From the NCBI RefSeq assembly GCF_014697575.1, contig NZ_JACJSC010000022.1:1-64000 (forward strand): a stretch of 64,000 nucleotides of DNA, written 5' to 3'. This document shows positions 14,511 to 23,828 of the stretch, one piece after another. A program made the position numbers and the translations under genes. Each line of letters begins with the position of its first letter. The first letter of the stretch is position 1. The notes beneath the pieces are model-generated. The model saw only the letters and a list, made by a program, of their open reading frames with translations. It was not told the DNA's origin and ran no database searches. The DNA is from Planktothrix sp. FACHB-1365 (GTDB taxonomy: Bacteria; Cyanobacteriota; Cyanobacteriia; Cyanobacteriales; Microcoleaceae).

Positions 14511-16502
14511 TCAGTTTTGCGGGAATAACGGCCAAACCTTTAACGTATCATCAAAACTCCCCGTAATTAACGTATGATTTTGGGGGTTAAATACCACATT
14601 TACCCAAGCTTGATGTCCTTTAAAGGTTCCGACAAGTCCTCCATTTTCCACGTTCCAAAGTTTAACCCCTCCCCCAAAATCACCACTGGCTAAGGTTTGA
14701 CCATCGGGACTAAACGCTACGGATTGAACCTTTTCTTGATGACCGAGAAGAATGTGTTCTGGAGTATTATTAAAATATTGGGATTCTAATTGTTGTAAAT
14801 CCCACAATTTAACGGCATGATCCCAACTTCCTGTAGCTAACCTTTGACCATCGGGACTTACCGCCACCGACCAAATCGCCTCAGAATGAGCTTTAAACGT
14901 TCTTAATAATTCTCCGGTATGCCAATTCCAAATATCAACAATTCCGTTAGTTCCTCCACTTACTAAGGTTTGATTATCCCCACTAAAAGCGAGAGATTGT
15001 ACCTCAGTTCCATATCCGTTTAACGTCCTTAACGTTCGTCCGGTGTAAATATCCCACAGACGAATGGTTTGGTCACGACTGACACTCGCCACCGTTTTCC
15101 CATCGGGACTAATGGCCACCGCATAAACCCATCCTTGATGACCGTAGAGCATTTTTTTCTGACGACCACTCCACAAATCCCAGACTAAAATAGTTTGGTC
15201 ACCGCTTCCACTTACTAACGTCCGACCATCGTTACTAATGGCTAAAGTTCCCACAGGTTGAGAATGTCCCAATAAGGTGTTTATTAATCCTCCGGTATTG
15301 GCATCAATAATATTAATTGACCCATCGGTATTGCCATAAACTACAAATTGACCATCGGGACTCACCGCCACCGACCACACTGGGCCCGTATTTTTGGATA
15401 AAGTTCGGACAGTTTCAGAGTTTTGAAGAATGGGGGGGGCAAAATTCTGAATTTGGGGTACAGGAATTTGGATATCAGGAACTTGATAAATGGGTTCTGG
15501 AGGTTGGGAAGAAATTTGAGGGACAATAGACGGTAGGCGAGAACTCATGAATAAAGAAAATAACGCTAAAGCTGCACCTCCCCAAGCCGTTAAAATCCAT
15601 TTACGTTGGACAGTTTTTGTTAAGTGAACCGGAATGGGCCCTGATTTTAAATCCTGCATTACCGCCATCGCTGAAGGATACCTTTTGCTGGGGTTGCGTT
15701 CAATTAATTGATTTAAAATTCGGGTTAAACGCTGACTAATAGGTCTTTTGAGATAATCTTTCCAAACCCAAGTATTTGTTTTAATGTCAAATAAATCAAA
15801 CGGAGACATCTGGGTTAACAGATGTAGACAAGTTATCCCTAAACTATAGAGATCCGTTTTAGCATTAATTTCCCCTTGCAGTTGTTCCGGTGCCGCATAT
15901 TCTGGGGAACCTTGAAGGGTTGTTGGGAAATTTTGTTGCGGATAAATTCCAGCAAAATCAACTAAAATAAACGGTTTTGCAGGAGGAATAAAAACTGAAC
16001 GACGGATAATATTTTCAGGTTTAATATCCCCATGTACCATTCCCTTTTCATGAATGAATTGAAGCAAGGGCAGAATTTCACTCAGGATATACCAAATTTG
16101 CAATTCCTGAAACACGCCTTCTTGTTCAAGTTCTTCAGCTAAATTTCGCCCTGAAATATAGTCCTGTACAATATAACCACAATCTTTTTCTTCAAAGGAC
16201 GCTAACAGGTCTGGGAGGGCGGGATGTTGGCTAATGGGGTCTAATTTTCGGGTATAAACACGGAACTCAACACGGGCATCCGGTTGGGATGGGGGATAAA
16301 GACATTGCTTAATCACGCATCGAGGTTGAGACGGTTTATCTTCATCAACGGCTAAAAATGTTCGGTTCCATTGACTTTGACCTAAAATTCGGATAGCACG
16401 ATAGCGGTCTTTGAGGCGCAATTGTGAGCCACAACTCTGACACAAAAGGGCGTGAGTCGGGTTTTGAGGCTTCTGACATTGGGGGTTGATGCAGTAACTC
16501 AT
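14511..16502 (-). CDS. Ser/Thr kinase-like protein with seven WD40 repeats
   Basis: 663 residues: zinc ribbon (CINPQCQ...CQSCGS), Hanks-type kinase fold (about 33-295), one membrane helix (WILTAWGGAALALFSLFM, about 302-320) and a C-terminal WD40 propeller with seven repeats (about 370-660), probably outside the cytoplasm. The glycine loop is degenerate (GQSQWNRTF in place of GxGxxGxxF), HRD is HGD and DFG is DFA. The lysine (VIKQ, K65), HGDIKPEN Asp/Asn and the Asp of DFA remain, so weak activity or a pseudokinase role are both possible. It converges on the Uma2 gene. Confidence 0.92.
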   Translation of the reverse strand: MSYCINPQCQKPQNPTHALLCQSCGSQLRLKDRYRAIRILGQSQWNRTFLAVDEDKPSQPRCVIKQCLYPPSQPDARVEFRVYTRKLDPISQHPALPDLLASFEEKDCGYIVQDYISGRNLAEELEQEGVFQELQIWYILSEILPLLQFIHEKGMVHGDIKPENIIRRSVFIPPAKPFILVDFAGIYPQQNFPTTLQGSPEYAAPEQLQGEINAKTDLYSLGITCLHLLTQMSPFDLFDIKTNTWVWKDYLKRPISQRLTRILNQLIERNPSKRYPSAMAVMQDLKSGPIPVHLTKTVQRKWILTAWGGAALALFSLFMSSRLPSIVPQISSQPPEPIYQVPDIQIPVPQIQNFAPPILQNSETVRTLSKNTGPVWSVAVSPDGQFVVYGNTDGSINIIDANTGGLINTLLGHSQPVGTLAISNDGRTLVSGSGDQTILVWDLWSGRQKKMLYGHQGWVYAVAISPDGKTVASVSRDQTIRLWDIYTGRTLRTLNGYGTEVQSLAFSGDNQTLVSGGTNGIVDIWNWHTGELLRTFKAHSEAIWSVAVSPDGQRLATGSWDHAVKLWDLQQLESQYFNNTPEHILLGHQEKVQSVAFSPDGQTLASGDFGGGVKLWNVENGGLVGTFKGHQAWVNVVFNPQNHTLITGSFDDTLKVWPLFPQN

Positions 16503-16767
16503 AACCGGAATTTTTTAGTATATTTTTTCTATGATACGTCTTTCCTAAACTTTAGTCTGATTCAGGGAAGGCGATCGCTAATTCTTAAATAAACGCAACA
16601 TCTTTGAGATAATTTTCTATCATTGGGAGGATGACGACATCCAGTGTTAAACTGTTCAGCATTTAAACTTTATCAAAATGGAGTCAGAAGATCCACAGGG
16701 AAAGTCCGTGATTTTTTCTGGGTTCTTTTCCAAGATTAACTGAATTAATCCTAACTGATTTTAACCT

Positions 16768-17748
16768 ATGGCTTTCATTCGTATTGTTCCCAGTTGGCAA
16801 CTCTCTGAACATCAAATTACGCCAGAGTCCGTATTTCTCAACCGTCGTCGCTTTATGAAAAGCTTAATTGGGGCGGGCTTAACAGCAACTCTTTTACCTT
16901 TAACCGGATGTCAATCTTCTTCAACGGGTAAAAATCAGGATAATTTTTCAACTCAAGTGATCTCAAATTTTGCTCAAAATCCAAATTTTGCTGATGTTAA
17001 TCGTCCGATAACGGCCGAAGATTTAGCCACCAAATATAATAACTTTTATGAGTATGGCGGTTCCAAATCAATTTGGCAAGCAGCCCAAGCGTTACCGTTA
17101 GAGGATTGGAAAATAGAGGTTTCAGGATTAGTCAAAAATCCGACAACATACACTTTAGATGATCTTCAGAAAAAATTCCCCTTGGAAGAACGAATTTATC
17201 GCTTTCGTTGTGTCGAAGCTTGGGCGATGGTGGTTCCTTGGTTAGGGTTTCCAATGCAAAAATTAATGGCGGCGGTTGAACCCACTTCTGAGGCAAAATT
17301 TGTGCGGTTTACGTCTTTTTATGATCCTAAAATTACCACTGGCCCTGGATTTTGGGCTAATGGTTATCCTTGGCCCTATACAGAAGGATTAAGGATTGAA
17401 GAAATGGCAAATGAGTTAGCGTTTTTTGCCATTGGAATGTATGGAAAAACCCTTCCTAAACAAAATGGTGCACCGTTACGGATGGTGACTCCTTGGAAAT
17501 ATGGATTTAAGGGAGCGAAATCAATTGTTAAAATTGAATTTGTTAAAAACAGACCTGCCACATTTTGGAATACATTAGTTCCTGATGAATATGGTTTTGA
17601 AGCCAATGTAAACCCAAATAAACCCCACCCTCGATGGTCACAAGCGACGGAACGAATTGTCAGTAATAGTCCTAGTTTTTCTTGGGAAAAACAGCCGACT
17701 TTACTGTATAATGGGTATGAGGAATATGTGGGTAATCTTTATTCTTAA
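16768..17748 (+). CDS. msrP: Protein-methionine-sulfoxide reductase catalytic subunit MsrP (YedY)
   Basis: 326 residues, full length. A twin-arginine signal (LNRRRFMKSLIGAGLTATLLPL) directs folded export. The molybdenum cofactor ligand is Cys148 in RFRCVEAWAM; YEYGGSKSIWQAAQ, PWPYTEGLRIEEM and the C-terminal YNGYEEYV are typical. It repairs oxidised Met residues in periplasmic proteins, using electrons from the haem protein MsrQ in other bacteria; no msrQ is visible nearby. A TGCQS at the end of the Tat signal could also act as a lipobox. Confidence 0.94.
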   Translation: MAFIRIVPSWQLSEHQITPESVFLNRRRFMKSLIGAGLTATLLPLTGCQSSSTGKNQDNFSTQVISNFAQNPNFADVNRPITAEDLATKYNNFYEYGGSKSIWQAAQALPLEDWKIEVSGLVKNPTTYTLDDLQKKFPLEERIYRFRCVEAWAMVVPWLGFPMQKLMAAVEPTSEAKFVRFTSFYDPKITTGPGFWANGYPWPYTEGLRIEEMANELAFFAIGMYGKTLPKQNGAPLRMVTPWKYGFKGAKSIVKIEFVKNRPATFWNTLVPDEYGFEANVNPNKPHPRWSQATERIVSNSPSFSWEKQPTLLYNGYEEYVGNLYS

Positions 17749-17854
17749 ATTGATGGTTTGAGGGGAGCTACGGGATAAAAAGTTGGGTGTTGGGCGGTAG
17801 CAAATCAGAGAGGCTAAAGCCCAACAACATCACCCGCTAAAAGTTGAGAAATTC

Positions 17855-18250
17855 TTAATTTTGTTTCAAATGTCCACAATATTGTTTTAAACAGCTTTGT
17901 AACAATTGAGCATCAAAAATAATCGGGACAAAGTGAATACTTTTGACTTCTCGGAAATAAAATAAAATCGGTACAGGAGTCCAAAAAATTTCCCAGTTCA
18001 TCCAATCTTGATAAGGAAACCGACGGATGAGTTTACCCGAACGATAAACATCTAAATCCGTTGGGGTAAATTGTAGACGAATGAGGGCGGTTTGGATGAA
18101 GAGAAATAAGGCAAAAAACGCAAGTGCTAAACTTCCCCATCTTTGAATGAAAAATAGGGGAAATGCAGTAATCATCAGCACGATTGGAATAATATAATTG
18201 GGTGGTAATTCAATCGTATTAGCGGTTTGGGTTGTAGGTGTTGGAGTCAT
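17855..18250 (-). CDS. DUF3119 family membrane protein
   Basis: 131 residues. Two adjacent hydrophobic segments (YIIPIVLMITAFPLFFI and LALAFFALFLFIQTALI) are followed by a PH-like soluble part: LRLQ-type strand, LDVYRSGKLIRRFPYQDWMNWEIFW, then FYFREVKSIHFVPIIFD. This is the DUF3119 pattern of cyanobacteria and plastids. It lies directly downstream of an MlaE-type lipid transport permease on the same strand, a pairing I recall as common in cyanobacteria, which suggests a part in lipid trafficking or envelope maintenance. Confidence 0.8.
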   Translation of the reverse strand: MTPTPTTQTANTIELPPNYIIPIVLMITAFPLFFIQRWGSLALAFFALFLFIQTALIRLQFTPTDLDVYRSGKLIRRFPYQDWMNWEIFWTPVPILFYFREVKSIHFVPIIFDAQLLQSCLKQYCGHLKQN

Positions 18251-18361
18251 GGGTTCAACTTGATTCGGAAAACTTTAAACTAATATTACCAAATTTATAC
18301 CCAGAAAGAGGAAATTGGGGTTCGTACAGTTATCCATATTCTTTCCCATTGCCCATTCCGC

Positions 18362-18394
18362 CCTGATAACTGATAACTGATAACTGATAACTGA
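18362..18394. repeat. Heptamer tandem repeat (CTGATAA unit)
   Basis: Four to five copies of CTGATAA in the gap between DUF3119 and the MlaE-type gene. The same unit on the other strand (TTATCAG) forms the repeat at 62310-62360. Confidence 0.85.
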
Positions 18395-18395
18395 A

Positions 18396-19217
18396 TTAAC
18401 CCATAACAGCACTTCCCATGCCTTGAAACATAATCCAAGATAGGAAAAAATCAAGGATAAAAATCGATAATAAAGCCGTAACAACAGCCGTTGTTGTGGA
18501 TTGACCTACTCCTTTTGCTCCCCCAGTTGTCGTTAATCCCCAACTCGTCCCAATAATGGCAATAGTCGCCCCAAATACTAACCCTTTGACTAACCCACTA
18601 CAAACATCCCAAACTTGAATAAAATTTCGGACTGAATCTAAAAAAGCCGTTGGAGAAATATTGTACATACTGTTAGCAATTAATAACCCTCCGGCTAATC
18701 CCGTAATTAAGCAAATAATCGTTAAAATCGGTAACATTGAACAACAAGCAATCACACGGGGAATGACTAAATAATCTACCGGGTCAGTTTTCAACATATA
18801 AAGGGCGTCAATTTGTTCTGTGACCCGCATCGTGCCAATTTCTGCTGCAAAAGCTGAACAAACCCGTCCCGCAACAATCACGGCCGTTAATACCGGGCTG
18901 AGTTCCCGCGCTAAGGACAGAGCTAGAACTCCCCCCACAATATTAACAGCACCTAACGCGACGAATTCTCGTGCAACTTGAATGGTGAACACCATCCCCA
19001 CAAAACTCGCTGTTAAGAGGGCAATCATTAAGGATTCTGGGCCAACAGTGACCATTTGTTCCAAAGTGTTACGACGGTGAATTTTACCCTGAAGTAAATG
19101 CACCACCACTTGTCCGGCCAATAACAGGGCGGAAATAAATCGTTGTAGCCAAAGTTCAAAGCTGGAACGAGTGTTAGAATTGCTCAAGGGAATAACAACT
19201 GTATAAAGTTCAATCAA
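18396..19217 (-). CDS. MlaE/YrbE-type ABC lipid transport permease (TGD1-like)
   Basis: 273 residues, the permease subunit of an ABC system that moves phospholipids between membranes with an ATPase (MlaF) and an MCE protein (MlaD), neither of which is nearby. Features: GRVCSAFAAEIGTMRVTEQIDALYMLKTDPVDYLVIPRV, the family signature; five or so membrane helices; GLVKGLVFGATIAIIGTSWGL and a C-terminal VTALLSIFILDFFLSW helix. Plastid homologue TGD1 imports lipids. The likely partner DUF3119 gene follows after the heptamer repeat. Confidence 0.92.
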   Translation of the reverse strand: MIELYTVVIPLSNSNTRSSFELWLQRFISALLLAGQVVVHLLQGKIHRRNTLEQMVTVGPESLMIALLTASFVGMVFTIQVAREFVALGAVNIVGGVLALSLARELSPVLTAVIVAGRVCSAFAAEIGTMRVTEQIDALYMLKTDPVDYLVIPRVIACCSMLPILTIICLITGLAGGLLIANSMYNISPTAFLDSVRNFIQVWDVCSGLVKGLVFGATIAIIGTSWGLTTTGGAKGVGQSTTTAVVTALLSIFILDFFLSWIMFQGMGSAVMG

Positions 19218-19433
19218 TAACTAGAAATATACAAATCTTCAACAAGATTTATAAAGCAGAAAGTTTAATTTTTTTGACTTTATATTTAAGATTTCTCACA
19301 GATTCGATTAAAACGCGCGATCGCTCTTATCTTAGAAATTAGCAAGTTAGATTGACAGTGATACCCAATCCAACAAAGGTCAATGATACTAGCATCCAAA
19401 TATAAGATATAAGATCCTCCTAGGGATAGATTT

Positions 19434-19721
19434 ATGAGTATTTTCCCTCATCTGATTCGTTCTTTGCTTCTGGCGATTACGTTTAGTTTCATCGCCCCTG
19501 TATTATTAATCGCGATGGGATTAATTACTTGTGTCTTCATGAGTCACCTTCCTTTGATGCAAAGCTTAGGGGAGTTTGGCTGTAAGCAAATGCTCAAATT
19601 TCTTGCCACCTTTGGCAGTGGACATCCTGTGCAGGGATGTTTAGTCATTGCCCTAACCTGTAGTTTGGTCGGAGGGTTATTTGATACCTATGCTTGTTGC
19701 CAAAACTTACGGAGCAATTAA
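19434..19721 (+). CDS. Small conserved membrane protein
   Basis: 95 residues with two hydrophobic segments (LLLAITFSFIAPVLLIAMGLI and GCLVIALTCSLVGGLFDTY) and several Cys (CVF, GCK, GC, CCQ). Family not recognised. The ATG at 19434 is preceded by AGGGATAG, an acceptable ribosome site, and the codon use matches the neighbours, so it is probably real. It is divergent from the lipid permease gene. Confidence 0.6.
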   Translation: MSIFPHLIRSLLLAITFSFIAPVLLIAMGLITCVFMSHLPLMQSLGEFGCKQMLKFLATFGSGHPVQGCLVIALTCSLVGGLFDTYACCQNLRSN

Positions 19722-19899
19722 AAAGCTATTATAAAATCAAATGGTAATCCGGGGAAAATTAGGCTAAACAAATATTATAACCCGGATTCAAATCGCTAAT
19801 TGAGTTTAGTTTATAAATCTCTACAGTTCTACCGGATTTTTTTCCCTAAATTGTTAAGAAATGAAAAGAAGATTTGGATTTCATTATAACCCTTGGTAA

Positions 19900-20520
19900 T
19901 ATATACTGTGGAAAGTCGATAGCAATGGTAATATCAGTTTAGTCAAAAATTTTGGAGATTTTTTAATTGAAGAATGGGAAGTTATTGATAATACCTTGTA
20001 TTTTCAAGCCTCAAAAACTGACCCTGATACCTATACATCAACGGCTCAGTTGTGGAAAACAGACGGCACGGATATCGGTACAATATTAGTCAAAGAATTT
20101 CCCAACTCGGATTGGCTAATCACCTACAACGGTACTGGATTAGAAGTCATCAATAATACCCTTTATTTTCCATTAACTGATCCCAATTATGGTACAGAAT
20201 TATGGATGAGTGATGGTACAGAAACAGGTACAATCATGGTAGCAGATATTAACCCCGGACAAGCCAGTTCTGATGCTTCGATTCCGGTTGATGTTAATGG
20301 TACACTTTATCTCCTCGCTGATGATGGCATACACGGGAATGAATTATGGAAATTAACCCCTACTGGGAGTAACTTAATTCCACAAGATGAATTAAGAAAT
20401 AATGCTAAGGCGTTGGCGATGAGTCATCTGAATTCTATGTCTGAATTAATCAGCACTGCTAATCCAACCCCAACTTTTTCTAATGTCTTTGAAACCCCTT
20501 CTAACTTAGGGTTGATTTAA
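19900..20520 (+). pseudogene. 5'-truncated ELWxxDGT-repeat protein gene
   Basis: After a stop at 19897-19899 the frame runs YILWKVDSNGNISLVKNFG... with no ATG or good start; the first usable codon is TTG 19996. The reading shows ELWxxDGT-type repeats: QLWKTDGTDIGT, ELWMSDGTETGT, NELWKLTPTGS. Intact family members are large secreted proteins of many such repeats; only two to four remain here, with no signal peptide. The C-terminus runs on into a polar tail ending FETPSNLGLI. It is either a remnant or a translated fragment from TTG 19996. Confidence 0.7.
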
Positions 20521-20616
20521 GCTAACCTGTTAATGACAATCAGTTCTCATTCTGTTCAAAATTCGTTTACTATTTTGAGAGGAACTTTTGTTTTTAATTT
20601 AGGTTAAATTTGTTCA

Positions 20617-21018
20617 ATGGCAGATATTGTTGATATTGCTGTAGGTGCTGGTTCATTTACAACCTTAGTGGCTGCTGTTCAAGCCGCAGGTTTAGTGGAC
20701 GCCTTAAAAAGTCCTGGCCCGTTTACGGTTTTTGCACCCAATGATGATGCGTTTGCTAAACTTCCCACAGGAACCGTACAAACCTTAGTTCAAAATCCCC
20801 CCCAGTTAGCCAGAATTTTAAAATTTCACGTCGTTTCGGGGAAACTTTCAAAAGCTGATTTAGAAAAATTGGGTTCTGTCACGTCTTTAGAAGGTTCACC
20901 CATTCCCATTAACTGTTCCGATGGGTTTGAAGTGAAAAATGCAACGGTTCTCGCCCCCGATATTGAAGCCGATAATGGCATTATTCACGTCATTGATACG
21001 GTAATTTTAATGGGTTAA
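20617..21018 (+). CDS. Cytosolic fasciclin (FAS1) domain protein, CupS candidate
   Basis: 133 residues, one FAS1 domain: [46 protein letters not shown] and [14 protein letters not shown]. There is no signal peptide. CupS, a subunit of the low-CO2-inducible NDH-1MS complex, has a fasciclin fold and in Synechocystis is encoded right after cupA. Here cupA lies 1.4 kb away on the other strand, with a DNA methyltransferase gene in between. The family call is firm; the CupS identity is an inference from size, missing signal peptide and neighbourhood. Confidence 0.85.
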   Translation: MADIVDIAVGAGSFTTLVAAVQAAGLVDALKSPGPFTVFAPNDDAFAKLPTGTVQTLVQNPPQLARILKFHVVSGKLSKADLEKLGSVTSLEGSPIPINCSDGFEVKNATVLAPDIEADNGIIHVIDTVILMG

Positions 21019-21132
21019 TTTTAGGTTCTAATTAGCCAATCAATAACCCGTAGGGGTGGGGTTTTCCCACCCATCCCAAGAGTATTAACTCAATTACCGA
21101 GACTATTAATAATTCATCAAGGAGAATAAAAT

Positions 21133-22311
21133 TTGATTGGGTTTAAAAAACAAACAGCGATTGAATTGTTTGCTGGAATTGGAGGTTTTCGTTTAGGGTT
21201 AGAAGCCAGCAAAATTCAAACGATTTGGGCGAATGATATTAATGAATTGTGTTGTCAAGTTTGTGAGAGTAATTTTGGTCAAAATTCTATTGTATTAGGA
21301 GATATCCAAAGTATCAATTTAGCGGATATTCCTGACCATGATTTATTAACCGCAGGATTTCCCTGTCAACCCTTTAGTGCGGCGGGTAAAAAATTAGGAA
21401 TTCGAGATCAATTTCGCGGAACCCTATTTGAAAAAATTGTAGAAATTATAGATACTAAAAAACCTCACTATTTTTTGTTGGAGAATGTTAAACGTATTTT
21501 AACAATGGAACAGGGACACCATTTTAAAGTGATTTTAAATGCTTTAGCTTCTCTCAATTATTTGATTGAATGGCGCATTATTAGCCCTATTAATTTTGGG
21601 ATTCCTCAAAACCGTGAGCGTATTTTTATTTTTGGATCTCGCTGTAAATCGGATTTTAACCCTATAAATTTAGAAGATCATTTAATTTTTTTAAATCAAA
21701 GCGAGACTGAATACTTAAATTTTGATTTCGAGAATTTTGAAAAATATTTATATCCTATTTTAGATTCCCCGATTAAAAATTATCCTTGGGGAATTGCTTA
21801 CCAAAATAAAATGTATAGTCAATCTCTCCCATTATTTCCTGATATCTATCCCCCTACGCGATTAAAAAATATTCTTCAATCTGAATCAGAAGTTGAGCCT
21901 CAATTTGATTTTACCACAGATACTTTAGAACGGATTAAAAGCAGTAAAGCAGTTAATCGCTATTGTAATGGTGTGGAAATTTTATATAACCAAGACGGAG
22001 GTGCAAGGTTAGGATATACTATTTTTGGTGTTAATGGAGTTGCTTCTACTTTGACCGCATCTACTTCCAGACATTATGAACGATATCAAATTGGTAATAA
22101 ATTTAGACGATTAACGCCGATAGAATATGCACGTTTAATGGGTTTTCCTGATAATTGGTGTCGAGTTGCTAAAATTTATGATCAATACGCTTTATTTGGA
22201 AATGCTGTTGTTCCCATTTGTATTGAATGGATTTGTCAAAGAATTGGGCAAAAAAATATAACAATTCCAACTAAAAAATATAAACAATTAACTATATTTA
22301 CTTATTCTTAG
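21133..22311 (+). CDS. DNA (cytosine-5-)-methyltransferase
   Basis: 392 residues from TTG 21133, which follows AAGGAG at a good distance; no ATG fits the first motif. Motif I ELFAGIGGFRLGLE (AdoMet), motif IV GFPCQPFSAAG with catalytic Cys78, motif VI ENVKRI, motif VIII GIPQNRERIFIFGSR and motif X FGNAVVPICIEWI are in order. The region between VIII and IX (about 190-300) is the target-recognition part; the target cannot be read off. No restriction endonuclease is next to it, so it seems solitary. It sits between the fasciclin gene and the convergent cupA. Confidence 0.93.
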   Translation: MIGFKKQTAIELFAGIGGFRLGLEASKIQTIWANDINELCCQVCESNFGQNSIVLGDIQSINLADIPDHDLLTAGFPCQPFSAAGKKLGIRDQFRGTLFEKIVEIIDTKKPHYFLLENVKRILTMEQGHHFKVILNALASLNYLIEWRIISPINFGIPQNRERIFIFGSRCKSDFNPINLEDHLIFLNQSETEYLNFDFENFEKYLYPILDSPIKNYPWGIAYQNKMYSQSLPLFPDIYPPTRLKNILQSESEVEPQFDFTTDTLERIKSSKAVNRYCNGVEILYNQDGGARLGYTIFGVNGVASTLTASTSRHYERYQIGNKFRRLTPIEYARLMGFPDNWCRVAKIYDQYALFGNAVVPICIEWICQRIGQKNITIPTKKYKQLTIFTYS

Positions 22312-22362
22312 TGTCTTAGTGCCTTTGTGGTTTATTCAAAAATTCCCCCTAACTCATTATTG

Positions 22363-22414
22363 AGGGTGTAGAAAATTTAATGGGATAACCATTAAGTGAC
22401 TCATTCTACACCCT
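22363..22414. terminator. Nested hairpin between convergent genes
   Basis: Outer arms AGGGTGTAGAA (22363-22373) and TTCTACACCCT (22404-22414) enclose inner arms TTAATGG and CCATTAA. It lies between the methyltransferase stop and the cupA stop and probably terminates both transcripts. Confidence 0.7.
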
Positions 22415-22423
22415 AAATTCTAA

Positions 22424-23716
22424 TTAACGATAATCAGAGCGTTGAATATCTCTTAACCGTGCTTCAGGACGTTTAAATCGATCTAATTGAGCTTCAAAAA
22501 ATTGACGATTTGCCATCAAATGTTTAGGATTTTGATCATCTAAAGGATACAGTAAAGCCGTGCGTAACGCTTGAATTACCGCAGAAGTAACACAATACAT
22601 TGAGCGTTGGAAACTATTCGCTAACTGAATCAACATATCATCCTCACCTCGACAATATTTTTGGTAATATTCGACTAAATAAGGAGGCAAGAAATGTAAC
22701 ATATCTTGCATTAATAAGGTTGGGGGAATTCCTGCTGTCCCAACGGGGAAAATATCAGCATAAAGAATGCCATAATGGAAGTCTTTTTGATCCTCTGGAA
22801 CTTGTTTTGCTTGCGCGTTATAAGATTTTGTTCCTCGGAAGGGAGACGTCCGATAAAACACCGCTTCAACATAGGGTAATGCCGCTTCATATAACCACAT
22901 AAACCCTTTAGATTTGGGGATAATTTCATAACATTCCCCATCAATATAAACATGATGATAAATGGGACGACCTGCGATCGCAAAAATCCCATTAACCAGA
23001 AAATTCATCGCTTCAGGAACACTGGTAATTTTGCCTTCATCATAGAGATCACTCATTTCAAAAAACACAGGAGCCATGACTTCCCAAAACAGTCCTAAAT
23101 TGCTATAATAGGACATCATTCTCACCTGTTCGATGAATAAATCTGGGAAGAGTTTATACAATCCCATCATCATCGGATTTTTCTTAAAATAAGCTTTAAT
23201 TGCTTTATCTGCGTTAGCTTTATATTCATCGGTATCTAAATAAGGATCAAATAATCCCCCCATATCTCGATGCCAAAACATCGCCTGCATACAAGCTTCG
23301 GCAAATTCCATATTAACCCGATCATGCCATAAATGATGTAATAATTTAGGCATTTTTTTCGTTTCACCCGTTTCCATAAAAGCTAATAATTCCGGGTGTG
23401 CTGTTGCTTCTCCTCGCCATATTCTTAAATCAGCATCATCTCCCGCATAATGATTATGCAGGTCTAAATAGTCTTTAGGAATGAAATATTTTAAAAAGGG
23501 TAAAGGATTTAAAAAAACTTGTTCAGCAATATAGAGTAAATCCCGCCAATAAAAATCCATCGGGACGGCATAAGCTTTATAAATCCCGATAATTTGCATT
23601 AAATTTTCGGGGGTATCGGGTAACATTGCCCCCCCCGCTTCTAAACGATGAATAATCTCCGAAAATTCATGGGCTGAGGGGGGTAATTTGGTTTGAGATA
23701 AGGTTGCTGTTGTCAT
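22424..23716 (-). CDS. cupA: CO2 hydration protein CupA/ChpY of the NDH-1MS complex
   Basis: 430 residues, soluble. The sequence (PSAHEFSEIIHRLEAGGAMLPDTPENLMQIIGIYKAYAVPMDFYWRDLLYIAEQ, RYINDGE-like YHHVYIDGECYEIIPKSKGFMW, FHYGILYADIFPVGTAGIPPTLLMQDMLHFLPPYL) is that of the ChpX/ChpY family. These proteins bind the NdhD/NdhF arm of a specialised NDH-1 complex and turn CO2 to bicarbonate on the cytosolic side of the thylakoid. The length and the adjoining ndhD and ndhF genes favour the high-affinity CupA form over CupB, which is shorter. It is the last gene of the apparent operon ndhF3 - two carbonic anhydrases - ndhD3 - cupA. Confidence 0.9.
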   Translation of the reverse strand: MTTATLSQTKLPPSAHEFSEIIHRLEAGGAMLPDTPENLMQIIGIYKAYAVPMDFYWRDLLYIAEQVFLNPLPFLKYFIPKDYLDLHNHYAGDDADLRIWRGEATAHPELLAFMETGETKKMPKLLHHLWHDRVNMEFAEACMQAMFWHRDMGGLFDPYLDTDEYKANADKAIKAYFKKNPMMMGLYKLFPDLFIEQVRMMSYYSNLGLFWEVMAPVFFEMSDLYDEGKITSVPEAMNFLVNGIFAIAGRPIYHHVYIDGECYEIIPKSKGFMWLYEAALPYVEAVFYRTSPFRGTKSYNAQAKQVPEDQKDFHYGILYADIFPVGTAGIPPTLLMQDMLHFLPPYLVEYYQKYCRGEDDMLIQLANSFQRSMYCVTSAVIQALRTALLYPLDDQNPKHLMANRQFFEAQLDRFKRPEARLRDIQRSDYR

Positions 23717-23755
23717 AATTTTTTCTTGGTTTTAATTGGGGTTAAGGGGAGAGAC

Positions 23756-23822
23756 AGAAACCGGGTTTCTTAACAAAAAATCCTGATTTTATCTGAAAAT
23801 TAAAGCTAGAAACCCGGTTTCT
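23756..23822. repeat. Inverted-repeat element between ndhD3 and cupA
   Basis: AGAAACCGGGTTTCT (23756-23770) and AGAAACCCGGTTTCT (23808-23822) are near-palindromes that also pair with each other, the same type as at 8932-9100. It sits inside the operon, so the transcript would carry a strong hairpin just before cupA. Confidence 0.85.
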
Positions 23823-23828
23823 AGGGGG

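Noticed and set aside
19722-19899. A possible tRNA near an ATTCAAATC T-loop-like string
   Set aside because: No acceptor, D or anticodon stem can be paired around it.
21133-22311. A complete restriction-modification system
   Set aside because: Neighbours are a fasciclin gene and cupA; no endonuclease candidate is next to the methyltransferase.
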